Positions 13,188 through 19,988 of a stretch of 35,111 nt of DNA are shown here, piece after piece (within the stretch, counting starts at the first letter, position 1; the number at the start of each line of letters is the position of its first letter). The position numbers and the translations under genes were made by a program. This DNA is from a virus. The notes beneath the pieces are model-generated. The model had not been told where the DNA came from. It did not search any database and saw only the letters and a list, made by a program, of their open reading frames with translations. The stretch spans positions 1 through 35,111 of the IMG/VR virus record IMGVR_UViG_3300042344_000157. One strand, written 5' to 3'.

Positions 13188-13777
13188 TGGAGCAGGGAAC
13201 TGAGGAATGGAAACTCGCCCGTCTCGGTAAGGTCACGGCATCCAGGGTATCGGATGCTCGTGCCAAGACCGGAACCGCAGCGCGAGCTAATTACATAGCC
13301 GACATCATTACAGAGCGCCTTACAGGCTCACCAATTGAATCTTATACAAATGCTTACATGGAATGGGGGACTGCAAATGAACCGCTTGCAAGAGCCGCAT
13401 ACGAGATTAAAACGGGTATATGGGTGGAGCAGGTCGCCATCGTCAATCATCCGCACATTAAGTCGTTTGCAGCGTCTCCTGATGGTCTGGTCTGGACGGA
13501 TGGTTTACTCGAAATCAAATGTCCGAAAACCTCCACGCATTTAGGCTGGATGATGAAGGGCGAACCGCCTTCCGAGCACAAACACCAGATGCTTGCTCAG
13601 CTTGCCTGTACCGGTAGAGAGTGGGTTGATTTTGTATCGTTTGACCCACGGTTGCCCGAGCATCTTCAATTATTTGTGGTTAGGTTTCAACCGGAGCCTA
13701 AAGACATTGAAGACCTAGAGAAAGACGTAATGACTTTTTTACAGGAAGTTGACACAATGCAAAGGAAATTAGGATGA
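13187..13777 (+). CDS. YqaJ/lambda-exo family exonuclease
   Basis: 196 residues of the PD-(D/E)xK YqaJ viral recombinase family. Recognisable parts are the N-terminal QGTEEWKLARLGKVTASR, MEWGTANEPLARAAYE carrying the GxxxE motif, AASPDGLV with the catalytic Asp at about residue 103, and LLEIKCPKT with the E-x-K pair at about 110-112, then HKHQMLAQLACTGREW. It resects double-strand ends 5' to 3' to make substrate for the ERF protein. Stop and start with SSB share one base; it overlaps the next gene as ATGA. Confidence 0.95.
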   Translation: MEQGTEEWKLARLGKVTASRVSDARAKTGTAARANYIADIITERLTGSPIESYTNAYMEWGTANEPLARAAYEIKTGIWVEQVAIVNHPHIKSFAASPDGLVWTDGLLEIKCPKTSTHLGWMMKGEPPSEHKHQMLAQLACTGREWVDFVSFDPRLPEHLQLFVVRFQPEPKDIEDLEKDVMTFLQEVDTMQRKLG

Positions 13778-13965
13778 GCTGGAGAGAGTTAATTGCAGAG
13801 CAAAGAACCCCGCGCACATTCAAGCCCGTCGAGGAAATCTGGCGACAGTACGGCTGGAAGCCGCCCTCAACAGAGTGCGAAGACACCATCGAAAAACATA
13901 AAGCATTTCGAGCCTGGAGCCTCGGAGAACTGGCTTTCGATCATCAAGGAAGTCAAGAGCAGTGA
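13774..13965 (+). CDS. Hypothetical protein, possibly the N-terminal part of a frameshifted gene
   Basis: 63 residues beginning MSWRELIAEQRTPRTFKPVE and EIWRQYGWKPPSTECED, which read like genuine protein. After about residue 45 the frame continues RAWSLGELAFDHQGSQEQ and stops. The ATGA overlap with the exonuclease gene supports the start. The overlapping +1 frame becomes protein-like just where this one may become non-native, so the two could be one gene joined near 13905, either by programmed +1 shifting or after a sequence error. Alternatively these are two overlapping small genes. Confidence 0.6.
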   Translation: MSWRELIAEQRTPRTFKPVEEIWRQYGWKPPSTECEDTIEKHKAFRAWSLGELAFDHQGSQEQ

Positions 13966-14149
13966 TCGACAGGAAATTTCGGCAGCTTATGAAAAAGTTA
14001 TGCCGCTGGTCGTTGAGGATTGGGCTCACTGGCTTTTATCGAAGCCTAAGACTCGGCGGCTACCGCTCATCGAGCAGATAGCAAAACATCACGGTGAGAG
14101 CGTTGGAGACATGGTTAAAAACGCTCTCATCCGCTTGCATAAAGTCTAG
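13793..14149 (+). CDS. Hypothetical protein in the overlapping frame (C-terminal part convincing)
   Basis: The frame is open from ATG 13793, but residues 1-36 are Ser/Lys/Pro-rich and look like an out-of-frame translation. From about 13895 the product is convincing: HFEPGASENWLSIIKEVKS, AAYEKVMPLVVEDWAHWL, LPLIEQIAKHHGESVGDMV. There is no good start codon or ribosome site near that point, which favours frameshift fusion with the frame at 13774-13965; internal ATG 13997 would give only a fragment. The 3' end overlaps the convergent lysozyme gene by 23 bases. Function unknown. Confidence 0.6.
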   Translation: MQSKEPRAHSSPSRKSGDSTAGSRPQQSAKTPSKNIKHFEPGASENWLSIIKEVKSSDRQEISAAYEKVMPLVVEDWAHWLLSKPKTRRLPLIEQIAKHHGESVGDMVKNALIRLHKV

Positions 14150-14579
14150 CTTCGTCGCGCCTTCTTTTCACTAACCCAGGCATTTCTTTACCTGCGGCTT
14201 TTGTCCACATCATAAAAGCCTCGGCCGCGCCCTCGTAATCGCCTCGATTGTGTCGCATCCTGATAGTCGAGCGCTGTAAGTTTCCTAATCCAACATTAAA
14301 CCCAAAGCTGGTGAGTGCATCAGCGCGATTAGGAGTAAGACCAGCAGGACATAGTCGGCGTACGCCAGCCTCAAACGCCAGCAGATCCTTGTAAAGAATC
14401 TCATCGACTTCTGCCATCGTGAGCGTACGATCCCATCCGCTCGGGATCGGTAAAGAGAGTCTCTCTTCAAACTTCACCCTTATGTGTGATGGGTCGATAA
14501 CATGCCCTACGCCTATCGTCCAAAGTCTTGCAGGGCATCGGTAGGGTCTAAGCCTTACGCCCTCGTGATGCTTGAGCAT
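14127..14579 (-). CDS. Endolysin, GH24 (T4-type) lysozyme
   Basis: Muramidase that cleaves peptidoglycan at lysis. The catalytic triad is visible in LKHHEGVRLRPYRC and PARLWTIGVGH: Glu, then Cys after 8 residues, then Thr after 5, the RrrD/P21-type E-8-(D/C)-5-T arrangement. Later signature segments are LTPNRADALTSFGFNVGLG and GLVKRRRDEARLY. ATG 14579 (150 residues) is a conservative start; the frame is open to 14660 and a TTG eight codons upstream, preceded by GGGAG, could add the usual N-terminal residues. There is no signal or SAR segment, so release should depend on the holin just upstream. The 3' end overlaps a plus-strand gene. Confidence 0.93.
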   Translation of the reverse strand: MLKHHEGVRLRPYRCPARLWTIGVGHVIDPSHIRVKFEERLSLPIPSGWDRTLTMAEVDEILYKDLLAFEAGVRRLCPAGLTPNRADALTSFGFNVGLGNLQRSTIRMRHNRGDYEGAAEAFMMWTKAAGKEMPGLVKRRRDEARLYASG

Positions 14580-14589
14580 ACTGAGGGTA

Positions 14590-15072
14590 CTACTTTGCAA
14601 ATGCGCGGCTCCCAAAGTGGAATGCAATGATTGCAGCCCAGATCTGCTGCGTCTCGTCATCCCAGAGTTGATTCAACATCTGATCGAAAGGGACGTTCAT
14701 GCTCCAGGCATACCAGAACCCTGCAACATCGACAAAGACCAGTAGCGCAAACATCCCATAAGTAATCACTGGTCTAACAAGAGCGCGAAGGTTTTTAACC
14801 CACTGCGAAACACCCTCGCCAAGAGCTATATCGTGGGCGTAGAGCGCTTTCATTTCCTCGGCTTGCGCTTGTATCTGAACCTGCTCCGTTCGTATTTCCT
14901 CGACCCTTTGTTGAGCCGCGAAGCCCTCTTTCGCCATCTCTAATTCGCGCTGCATTTGAAGCTGTGCAAGCTGTAGTTCGTGAGCCTTATCTTTCGAGTC
15001 CTGCCAAATGTCAAGAAGCCTGGGGACGCCTCCGGCTAGGAAAGAAAGAAGCGACGAAAGCAAAGTCATCAT
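14590..15072 (-). CDS. Holin, 3TM GTA-type
   Basis: 160 residues resembling the holin of 3TMs family first named from gene transfer agents. Hydrophobic segments are at residues 1-16 (TLLSSLLSFLAGGV), about 98-122 (RPVITYGMFALLVFVDVAG) and about 142-158 (IWAAIIAFHFGSRAF). Between the first two is a long charged coiled coil (ELQLAQLQMQRELEMAKEG onward). It would permeabilise the inner membrane and let the lysozyme out. Starts with an ATGA overlap to the upstream membrane protein and ends 10 bases before the lysozyme ATG. Confidence 0.88.
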   Translation of the reverse strand: MMTLLSSLLSFLAGGVPRLLDIWQDSKDKAHELQLAQLQMQRELEMAKEGFAAQQRVEEIRTEQVQIQAQAEEMKALYAHDIALGEGVSQWVKNLRALVRPVITYGMFALLVFVDVAGFWYAWSMNVPFDQMLNQLWDDETQQIWAAIIAFHFGSRAFAK

Positions 15073-15338
15073 TTCTTGGTTAACCTCTCGCGCTCTTCTA
15101 ATAGCCTGACTTTTACTTGCAGCTCGTTGATATGCTGCATCAGCTGTTCTTTTTGCATCGCTCGTTTCTCTGCGCTGATCGGGCTATCAGTTGGAACGCC
15201 TTCCTTCGTAATAAGCGCTGGCATGGAACCCTCGATCTTTGTTAACCGTGTCGAGAAATCTGCGACTTGACCTAGTAACCAAGCTAGCGAAGCAACGATT
15301 ACAGGAATGACAGCCTTTAGAACGTCCGACCAATTCAT
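15069..15338 (-). CDS. Small membrane-anchored coiled-coil protein of the lysis cassette
   Basis: 89 residues: an N-terminal membrane helix (LKAVIPVIVASLAWLLGQV) followed by a coiled coil (EKRAMQKEQLMQHINELQ, VRLLEERERLTKK). Not named to a family. The position before holin suggests a holin accessory, anti-holin or spanin-like inner component; no lipobox is present. Four-base overlaps on both sides. Confidence 0.68.
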   Translation of the reverse strand: MNWSDVLKAVIPVIVASLAWLLGQVADFSTRLTKIEGSMPALITKEGVPTDSPISAEKRAMQKEQLMQHINELQVKVRLLEERERLTKK

Positions 15339-15568
15339 TTATCTTGCTTATGGTCTAGCTTGTCAAAGATCTTAGACAACATGACTTTGATGTCGGCGAT
15401 GTCTTTTTCATAGTCTGGCTTTAGAACGTAGGCGTGAGGCAAACCTTTTTCTAAGTCTCTAAGGTCGCGCTGCAATTCTTTCTGAGCTTCCCAAACCACA
15501 CGGAAGAACCAGCCGAATGCGGCAGATAGAACGCCAAAAGCGATGTTAAGCAGCGTCTGAGAGTCCAT
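15335..15568 (-). CDS. Small membrane-anchored protein of the lysis cassette
   Basis: 77 residues from ATG 15568; an in-frame ATG at 15601 is an alternative with no ribosome site. N-terminal hydrophobic helix (SQTLLNIAFGVLSAAFGWFF), then a charged helix (RDLRDLEKGLPHAYVLKPDY) ending KIFDKLDHKQDK. The pattern of one membrane pass plus cytoplasmic or periplasmic coiled coil matches many phage lysis-accessory proteins. Its start lies within the end of the glycosyltransferase gene. Confidence 0.64.
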   Translation of the reverse strand: MDSQTLLNIAFGVLSAAFGWFFRVVWEAQKELQRDLRDLEKGLPHAYVLKPDYEKDIADIKVMLSKIFDKLDHKQDK

Positions 15569-16610
15569 AGTAGTGAAGGTTCCTAACGAGTCGTTCGTCA
15601 TCTGGCGATAGATCTACCGCCGCCGCACCGTGTTTTATCGCTTCGTCTTTTAAGCCCAGATGATGAGCTGCAACTGCCGCAAGATCGTGAGGCTTAGAAC
15701 CCCAGACTTCAGGGTCGCATGTATAAACAAGCTGCCGATCCTTGATCTCTAGAGCCATTGTAGCCGCGTGGAAGCATTCTTTCCACATAGACTTCATGTA
15801 AAAGGACATCGCCGCGTCTACCCACGGCTCACGCGTTCCAGGAGCCTCGGCTATCGCCATCCTGTACCACTTTAAAGCCTCCCAAGGGTTCTGTTTATGG
15901 TCATAGGCTTTACCTAACAACCGCATGGCATAGCACCGCTCATTCGGCCATGTCGCCTCTGGCATGTCAAGATAGGTGTTGAGTGCGGTTATAGCCTCAT
16001 CCCAGAGGTGATAGAACGTAAGTTCACGGGCAAAGTAAAAAGCATTGCGCGGTTCGCGTGGATTTTCCTTAACAGACATGCGTAATAAATCAAGATACTG
16101 GCCTCGGCTTTTAGTTGGGTCCGGGTAGTGACTTACTAATAGCTTGTCAGTTTCAGCGTATACCTCTGTAATGCGAAGATCAGGGATTGGGTATTCATGG
16201 ACAGGGCAAAAAAATGAATAACCGTGACGAGCAAAGATTTTTTCGTATCTAAAACGAATGCCTTGCCCCCAGTCAAACAAGTAACGCAGACGTGTTGTCT
16301 TGCCTAATTCCCATACCCTTTCAATTTCTTCGCGCCATCCCTCTTCTAACACTTCATCCAGGTCTAAGCTGACAATAATGTCAAAGTCTTTGGGCGTGAG
16401 AGCAATGGCAACATTTCTCGCCGCGTCAAAACGCCAGGGAGATATGCAAATATCGTAAACCGTAGCCCCACATTCTTTGGCTAACTCAACCGTTTTATCA
16501 GTGCTTCCCGTATCGGCAATTAAGATTAGATCAGCATCTTTAGCCGAATTACAGAACCTCTTAACAAACTGCTCTTCGTTCTTTGATATTGCGTTAACGC
16601 AGATTTTCAT
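15546..16610 (-). CDS. GT2-family glycosyltransferase with TPR-like repeats
   Basis: 354 residues from ATG 16610, chosen over a TTG at 16631 because GGAG lies eight bases upstream. The N-terminal GT-A domain starts CVNAISKNEEQFVKRF, has LILIADTGSTDKTVELAKE and a metal-binding DLDEVLEEGW (D-x-D at about residue 95). The C-terminal half has TPR-like helical repeats (EALKWYRMAIAEAPGTREPW, DEAIKHGAAAVDLSPDD). It should transfer sugar from a nucleotide donor to a phage protein, host envelope or nucleic acid; the acceptor is unknown. Its place between fibre and lysis genes suggests virion decoration or surface alteration of the host. Confidence 0.9.
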   Translation of the reverse strand: MKICVNAISKNEEQFVKRFCNSAKDADLILIADTGSTDKTVELAKECGATVYDICISPWRFDAARNVAIALTPKDFDIIVSLDLDEVLEEGWREEIERVWELGKTTRLRYLFDWGQGIRFRYEKIFARHGYSFFCPVHEYPIPDLRITEVYAETDKLLVSHYPDPTKSRGQYLDLLRMSVKENPREPRNAFYFARELTFYHLWDEAITALNTYLDMPEATWPNERCYAMRLLGKAYDHKQNPWEALKWYRMAIAEAPGTREPWVDAAMSFYMKSMWKECFHAATMALEIKDRQLVYTCDPEVWGSKPHDLAAVAAHHLGLKDEAIKHGAAAVDLSPDDERLVRNLHYYGLSDAA

Positions 16611-17106
16611 CCTGTCTTCTCCAGTCTCCAAAATATTTTATTTCCGCATTAATTCTAACTAATCGAGCATCTGCTAAATCAACATATCTACCCAAACATA
16701 TTTTTTTATTATCAACTTTTATATAAGCTCTCCATTTGAGCGTGTCTTTGCAAAAACAAACACCTTTGACCCCTGTCGTGTTTCTTACATTTGCTTTTAA
16801 ATTTTTACCATTTTGCAAGTTAGTTGCTTCTCTTAAATTGACTATACGATTGTCAGTCTTGATGCCGTTTATGTGATCTAACTGATCCGTTGGATGTTTG
16901 CCGTGATGCAAAGCCCAGGCAATTCTATGTGCGTAATGACGTTTGCCATCAATCATGATGCCTATGTAACCAGCCTTAACAACTGTGCCGGCGGCTTTTT
17001 TCTTAATACGACCTTTGCCTTCAGCGATCCAGTAAACATTTCCAGTTTCCGGTTCGTAGCGAAACAAGCGCTGAAGTGTTTCTATTGGTAGAATCTTTGC
17101 AGCCAT
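16594..17106 (-). CDS. HNH homing endonuclease with AP2-type DNA-binding domain
   Basis: 170 residues. The HNH part runs through YAHRIAWALHHGKHPTDQLDHINGIKTDNRIVNLREAT, with the catalytic DHING and downstream N residues. The C-terminal part, TTGVKGVCFCKDTLKWRAYI followed by a KICLGRY strand, is an AP2 domain, the usual partner that gives target specificity. The gene is clearly A+T-rich relative to its neighbours and has its own leader with a hairpin, so it looks like a mobile insertion between tail and glycosyltransferase genes. GAGGG eight bases upstream supports ATG 17106. It overlaps the next gene by 17 bases. Confidence 0.93.
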   Translation of the reverse strand: MAAKILPIETLQRLFRYEPETGNVYWIAEGKGRIKKKAAGTVVKAGYIGIMIDGKRHYAHRIAWALHHGKHPTDQLDHINGIKTDNRIVNLREATNLQNGKNLKANVRNTTGVKGVCFCKDTLKWRAYIKVDNKKICLGRYVDLADARLVRINAEIKYFGDWRRQDENLR

Positions 17107-17137
17107 CTCGAAATCCCTCTTCGTTGGTGGTTAGAAG

Positions 17138-17165
17138 GCTCGTGCATGTTGGTAGCATCACGAGC
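17138..17165 (-). promoter_or_regulatory. Hairpin in the leader of the homing endonuclease gene
   Basis: In the 68-base gap before the HNH-AP2 gene, the minus strand has GCTCGTG and CACGAGC arms (7 bp perfect) with an inner ATG/CAT extension across a bulged G and a seven-base loop. There is no T-run, so it is not a standard terminator. It may control translation, stabilise a processed transcript or be the joint left by insertion. A TATAAAAT at 17171-17178 just upstream could be a -10 but overlaps the previous stop codon. Confidence 0.5.
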
Positions 17166-17174
17166 TTTCGCATT

Positions 17175-17459
17175 TTATACAGAATCGGCACCGATGGAGT
17201 CGGCGGCAATGATTTCAACAGTTACAACCTCATCCACCGTTGTTGCATACTTACCCTCAACCCATGTTTTGTCAGAGTGGTTCCAGTTCCACTGATAACC
17301 TGCCCTGTCTGCTGGCTTTGGTGGACGTACAACCCATTCATGAGACCACCAGATAACTTCCATACCTTCAGGGCAATCCGGTGCATCAGGCGCTTGTACC
17401 CAGCCCTCTGTGCCGTCAGTCTCAGGCTTGGGAATACTTCCGTTTTTACTGTAGAGCAT
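17175..17459 (-). CDS. Hypothetical protein at the end of the fibre cassette
   Basis: 94 residues, acidic and Trp/Pro-rich: EGWVQAPDAPDCPEGMEVIW, then WSHEWVVRPPKPADRAGYQW. Similar short Trp-rich proteins follow fibre genes in other phages, where some act in fibre assembly, but I cannot confirm a family. No membrane segment. The start is 8 bases after the LamG gene stop, and the C-terminus ends shortly before the homing endonuclease leader. Confidence 0.72.
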   Translation of the reverse strand: MLYSKNGSIPKPETDGTEGWVQAPDAPDCPEGMEVIWWSHEWVVRPPKPADRAGYQWNWNHSDKTWVEGKYATTVDEVVTVEIIAADSIGADSV

Positions 17460-17467
17460 GTGTTACC

Positions 17468-19528
17468 TCACTGGACTGGGAAGGGTGCTGTGGGAACGGT
17501 TGTCACGGTTCTTGCGTAGCCTTTAGTAATACGAAAATCATCAACATAACCATTCCAATCACGACCTGCGTCTAATGCTGGTGTGTGGCCAACAAATAAC
17601 GGCCTAGCAGTATTGTTGAAATCGGTTGTCATAGTGGCTTGTGAGTCAAGCGATCCATTTATGTATAGCTTGAAATTATTTGTAGCTGAACCGCTTCTGA
17701 CAAAAGCTATGTAGTACCAAGTACCTGTGTTTAATGTTGCACTTGACGTTAAAACAAAACCACTTACAGCGAACCAACAAATTTTATTCCCAGTTGCATC
17801 CGCAAGTATTTGCCATGTGTTCTCACCGGCAGAAGCCCAATTACCACCAAGCGTCATATAAGCAGTGTTGGCAGATTTATAAACCCATGCTTCAACGGTA
17901 AAATCACCGCTTCCTAATGCCAGTAAAGCACTTCCAGGCATAGTTGCACGATCCCCATTCCCATCAAAGTAAATACTCCCACCACCCCACTTGCTCTGTG
18001 TTGTGCTGATCTGAGCATTCCCAACAGTCTCCAAGACATTCTTGGCAGTGGCATCGACAACGCCAGCATTGGTGAAGTTGAGGAGGAGGGATGTGTTGGG
18101 TACTGCCGTTAGTGGTGCTGTGGGACCGCCAGCGGGAGGAACAATGGCAGTGCCTTTGACTACACGAACATTTGAAATGTATCCGGCAGGGAATAGGTAC
18201 GTCGCATTCCCATCTGAGCTATATGCTCCAACCACAAAAGCGCTTGTGTTATTAGGAACTGTGCCAGATGAATTGCCTGTTCCGCCAGAAACGCCGTTTA
18301 CATAAATAGTCCATGTACTCCCGCTTCTCGTAAACGCCAAGTGAGTCCATGCGTTTAGTGTGGCTGCGATAGAACTTGAAAAGGCAATTCCCCAGCTTGA
18401 ACCGCTCAATGTTGCATAGAAATTAGGCGTAAGCCCACTAAAATATATTAAAACTCCACCGAACGTACCTACGTCAGTTCGTTTGGCAAAAATTCCGTCG
18501 GATGAGCTTGGTGTTTCGTTAAGATAAACCCAGCACTCCATTGTAAAGTCAGACGCTTCCATGTCTAACGCTGTGTTATCAGCCACACTCAAATAATCCC
18601 CCGTCCCATCAAAGTACCCGCTACCACCCACTGCGGCAGCACTGTAGGAGGACGTTGGTGCGAAGGGGGAGAAGGGTGTGACTGAGGTGTTTCCTGATGG
18701 CGTGACGGTTAGCGGTGTTGAACTACTGTCTTTGAAACGATTGGATTGGCAGGTAAGTAATGATGTATTAGAAATTGCGGTTAAGGGTAATGTTGGAACA
18801 TTAATTGTTGATTGAGTTGCATCGTAAGCTGATGATCCGTTAACAATTCGTGCATTTGATATATAACCCTGCAAATTCCGTGTAGCCTCGTTTGCATACC
18901 ACTGGCTACCAACAAATAAAACATTACCAGTAGACCCAACGGTTGCTGATGTTGACGTTGTAGCAACTCTACTTCCATTTAGAAATATTGATAAAGTTGA
19001 GCCGCTTCTACAAAGAGCAATATGCGCCCATTGATTAATTGGTGTAATTGTTGACGAAGTTATTGCTAAAGCAGTTGCGCTAGCAAAAGCCACTGCTGCA
19101 TACCCAGAAGGCGTTAATTCAAAACTAATATAAGACGTCCCTGCAGTGCTTCCAGACACACCATAACTAATAAGACCTTGACTTAAAGTATTAGTTTGTC
19201 TTAATAAGTATACCCAACACTCCATTGAAAAATCGTTAGATCCAACCGATGATATGGCTGATGTTGGTATTGATAAACAATCCCCCGTCCCATCAAAATA
19301 ATTTCCCCACCCCGTCTGTGAGAACGGGCTAAAGGTTCCCTGCGTTGTGTTGCCGTTGCGGGTGATGGTGAATCCTGAACCACTGTTAGCGGTTCCAGAG
19401 TCTAAGAACGTATTGTTCTGTGCGCCGTTAGTGCCGTTGCCTGGGAGGAGCAAGGACACAAGGTTGAAGTAAGCGTCTTTGACTGCGCCAGATACACCCG
19501 CAATAAGGGCGTTAAGAATGCCTGTCAT
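17468..19528 (-). CDS. Tail fibre/adhesin with three LamG-like lectin domains
   Basis: 686 residues. After an N-terminal anchor (GILNALIAGVSGAVKDAYFN, LVSLLLPGNGTNGAQNNTF) there are three tandem concanavalin A-like LamG_3 units, each starting with a YFDG(T/N)GD motif (about residues 77, 310 and 518) and followed by (F/V)(S/T)MECWVYL or VEAWVYK. These beta-sandwiches typically bind glycans, so the protein is probably a receptor-binding fibre or decoration adhesin on the tail. The repeats differ in sequence, consistent with old duplications. Conserved LLLPGNGTNGAQNNTF-type starts are common in environmental phage fibres. Confidence 0.87.
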   Translation of the reverse strand: MTGILNALIAGVSGAVKDAYFNLVSLLLPGNGTNGAQNNTFLDSGTANSGSGFTITRNGNTTQGTFSPFSQTGWGNYFDGTGDCLSIPTSAISSVGSNDFSMECWVYLLRQTNTLSQGLISYGVSGSTAGTSYISFELTPSGYAAVAFASATALAITSSTITPINQWAHIALCRSGSTLSIFLNGSRVATTSTSATVGSTGNVLFVGSQWYANEATRNLQGYISNARIVNGSSAYDATQSTINVPTLPLTAISNTSLLTCQSNRFKDSSSTPLTVTPSGNTSVTPFSPFAPTSSYSAAAVGGSGYFDGTGDYLSVADNTALDMEASDFTMECWVYLNETPSSSDGIFAKRTDVGTFGGVLIYFSGLTPNFYATLSGSSWGIAFSSSIAATLNAWTHLAFTRSGSTWTIYVNGVSGGTGNSSGTVPNNTSAFVVGAYSSDGNATYLFPAGYISNVRVVKGTAIVPPAGGPTAPLTAVPNTSLLLNFTNAGVVDATAKNVLETVGNAQISTTQSKWGGGSIYFDGNGDRATMPGSALLALGSGDFTVEAWVYKSANTAYMTLGGNWASAGENTWQILADATGNKICWFAVSGFVLTSSATLNTGTWYYIAFVRSGSATNNFKLYINGSLDSQATMTTDFNNTARPLFVGHTPALDAGRDWNGYVDDFRITKGYARTVTTVPTAPFPVQ

Positions 19529-19537
19529 GACAGCCCC

Positions 19538-19978
19538 TTAAGTCAAACCGTTGCCAGAGATCAACCAAGTCGTGGAAGTCATCTTGATAGCCGTGGCGAT
19601 ACCGTACTGAGCAAGCGTACGAGTGCCTGTTGAGCCCGTTCCCGCCAGATACATCGTGTCGGATGTGATCGCAATCGAAAGGCTGCTAGAACTCATGTTG
19701 ATGAACGTCAGCACAGTTCCGTTTTCAAACGCTATAGAAGCATTGGCAGGGATCGTGAACGTCACACCAGAGCCGGATGACAGCAGAATTGTCTTGCCCT
19801 GATCGCCATCAACAATCGGGTAATTGGCCGTTTTTGCATCCAGCGGCGTGTTTAGATAACCAATCGTCGTGCTTGCAACGGTCGGCAGCGTTTGCGTAAT
19901 GGAGCTATTGGTCGCAGATGACTGAAGTGTATGAGCGCCAGATCCACTAGCGTTACCCTGAGCAACAAATGAGGACAT
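19538..19978 (-). CDS. Tail fibre accessory/structural protein
   Basis: 146 residues, Ser/Thr-rich and beta-strand-like. The second half (GKTILLSSGSGVTFTIPANA, GTVLTFINMSSSSLSIAI, TGTRTLAQYGIATAIKM, TWLISGNGLT) matches the C-terminal beta-prism-like segment found at the end of many environmental phage fibres, here as a separate gene. RBS AGGAAG precedes ATG 19978. Probably a small fibre tip or capping protein of the cassette. Confidence 0.77.
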   Translation of the reverse strand: MSSFVAQGNASGSGAHTLQSSATNSSITQTLPTVASTTIGYLNTPLDAKTANYPIVDGDQGKTILLSSGSGVTFTIPANASIAFENGTVLTFINMSSSSLSIAITSDTMYLAGTGSTGTRTLAQYGIATAIKMTSTTWLISGNGLT

Positions 19979-19988
19979 GATTCTTCCT

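Noticed and set aside
17171-17178. TATAAAAT on the minus strand as a promoter for the homing endonuclease
   Set aside because: It includes the stop codon of the preceding gene and has no -35 at proper distance; kept only as a possibility in the leader description.
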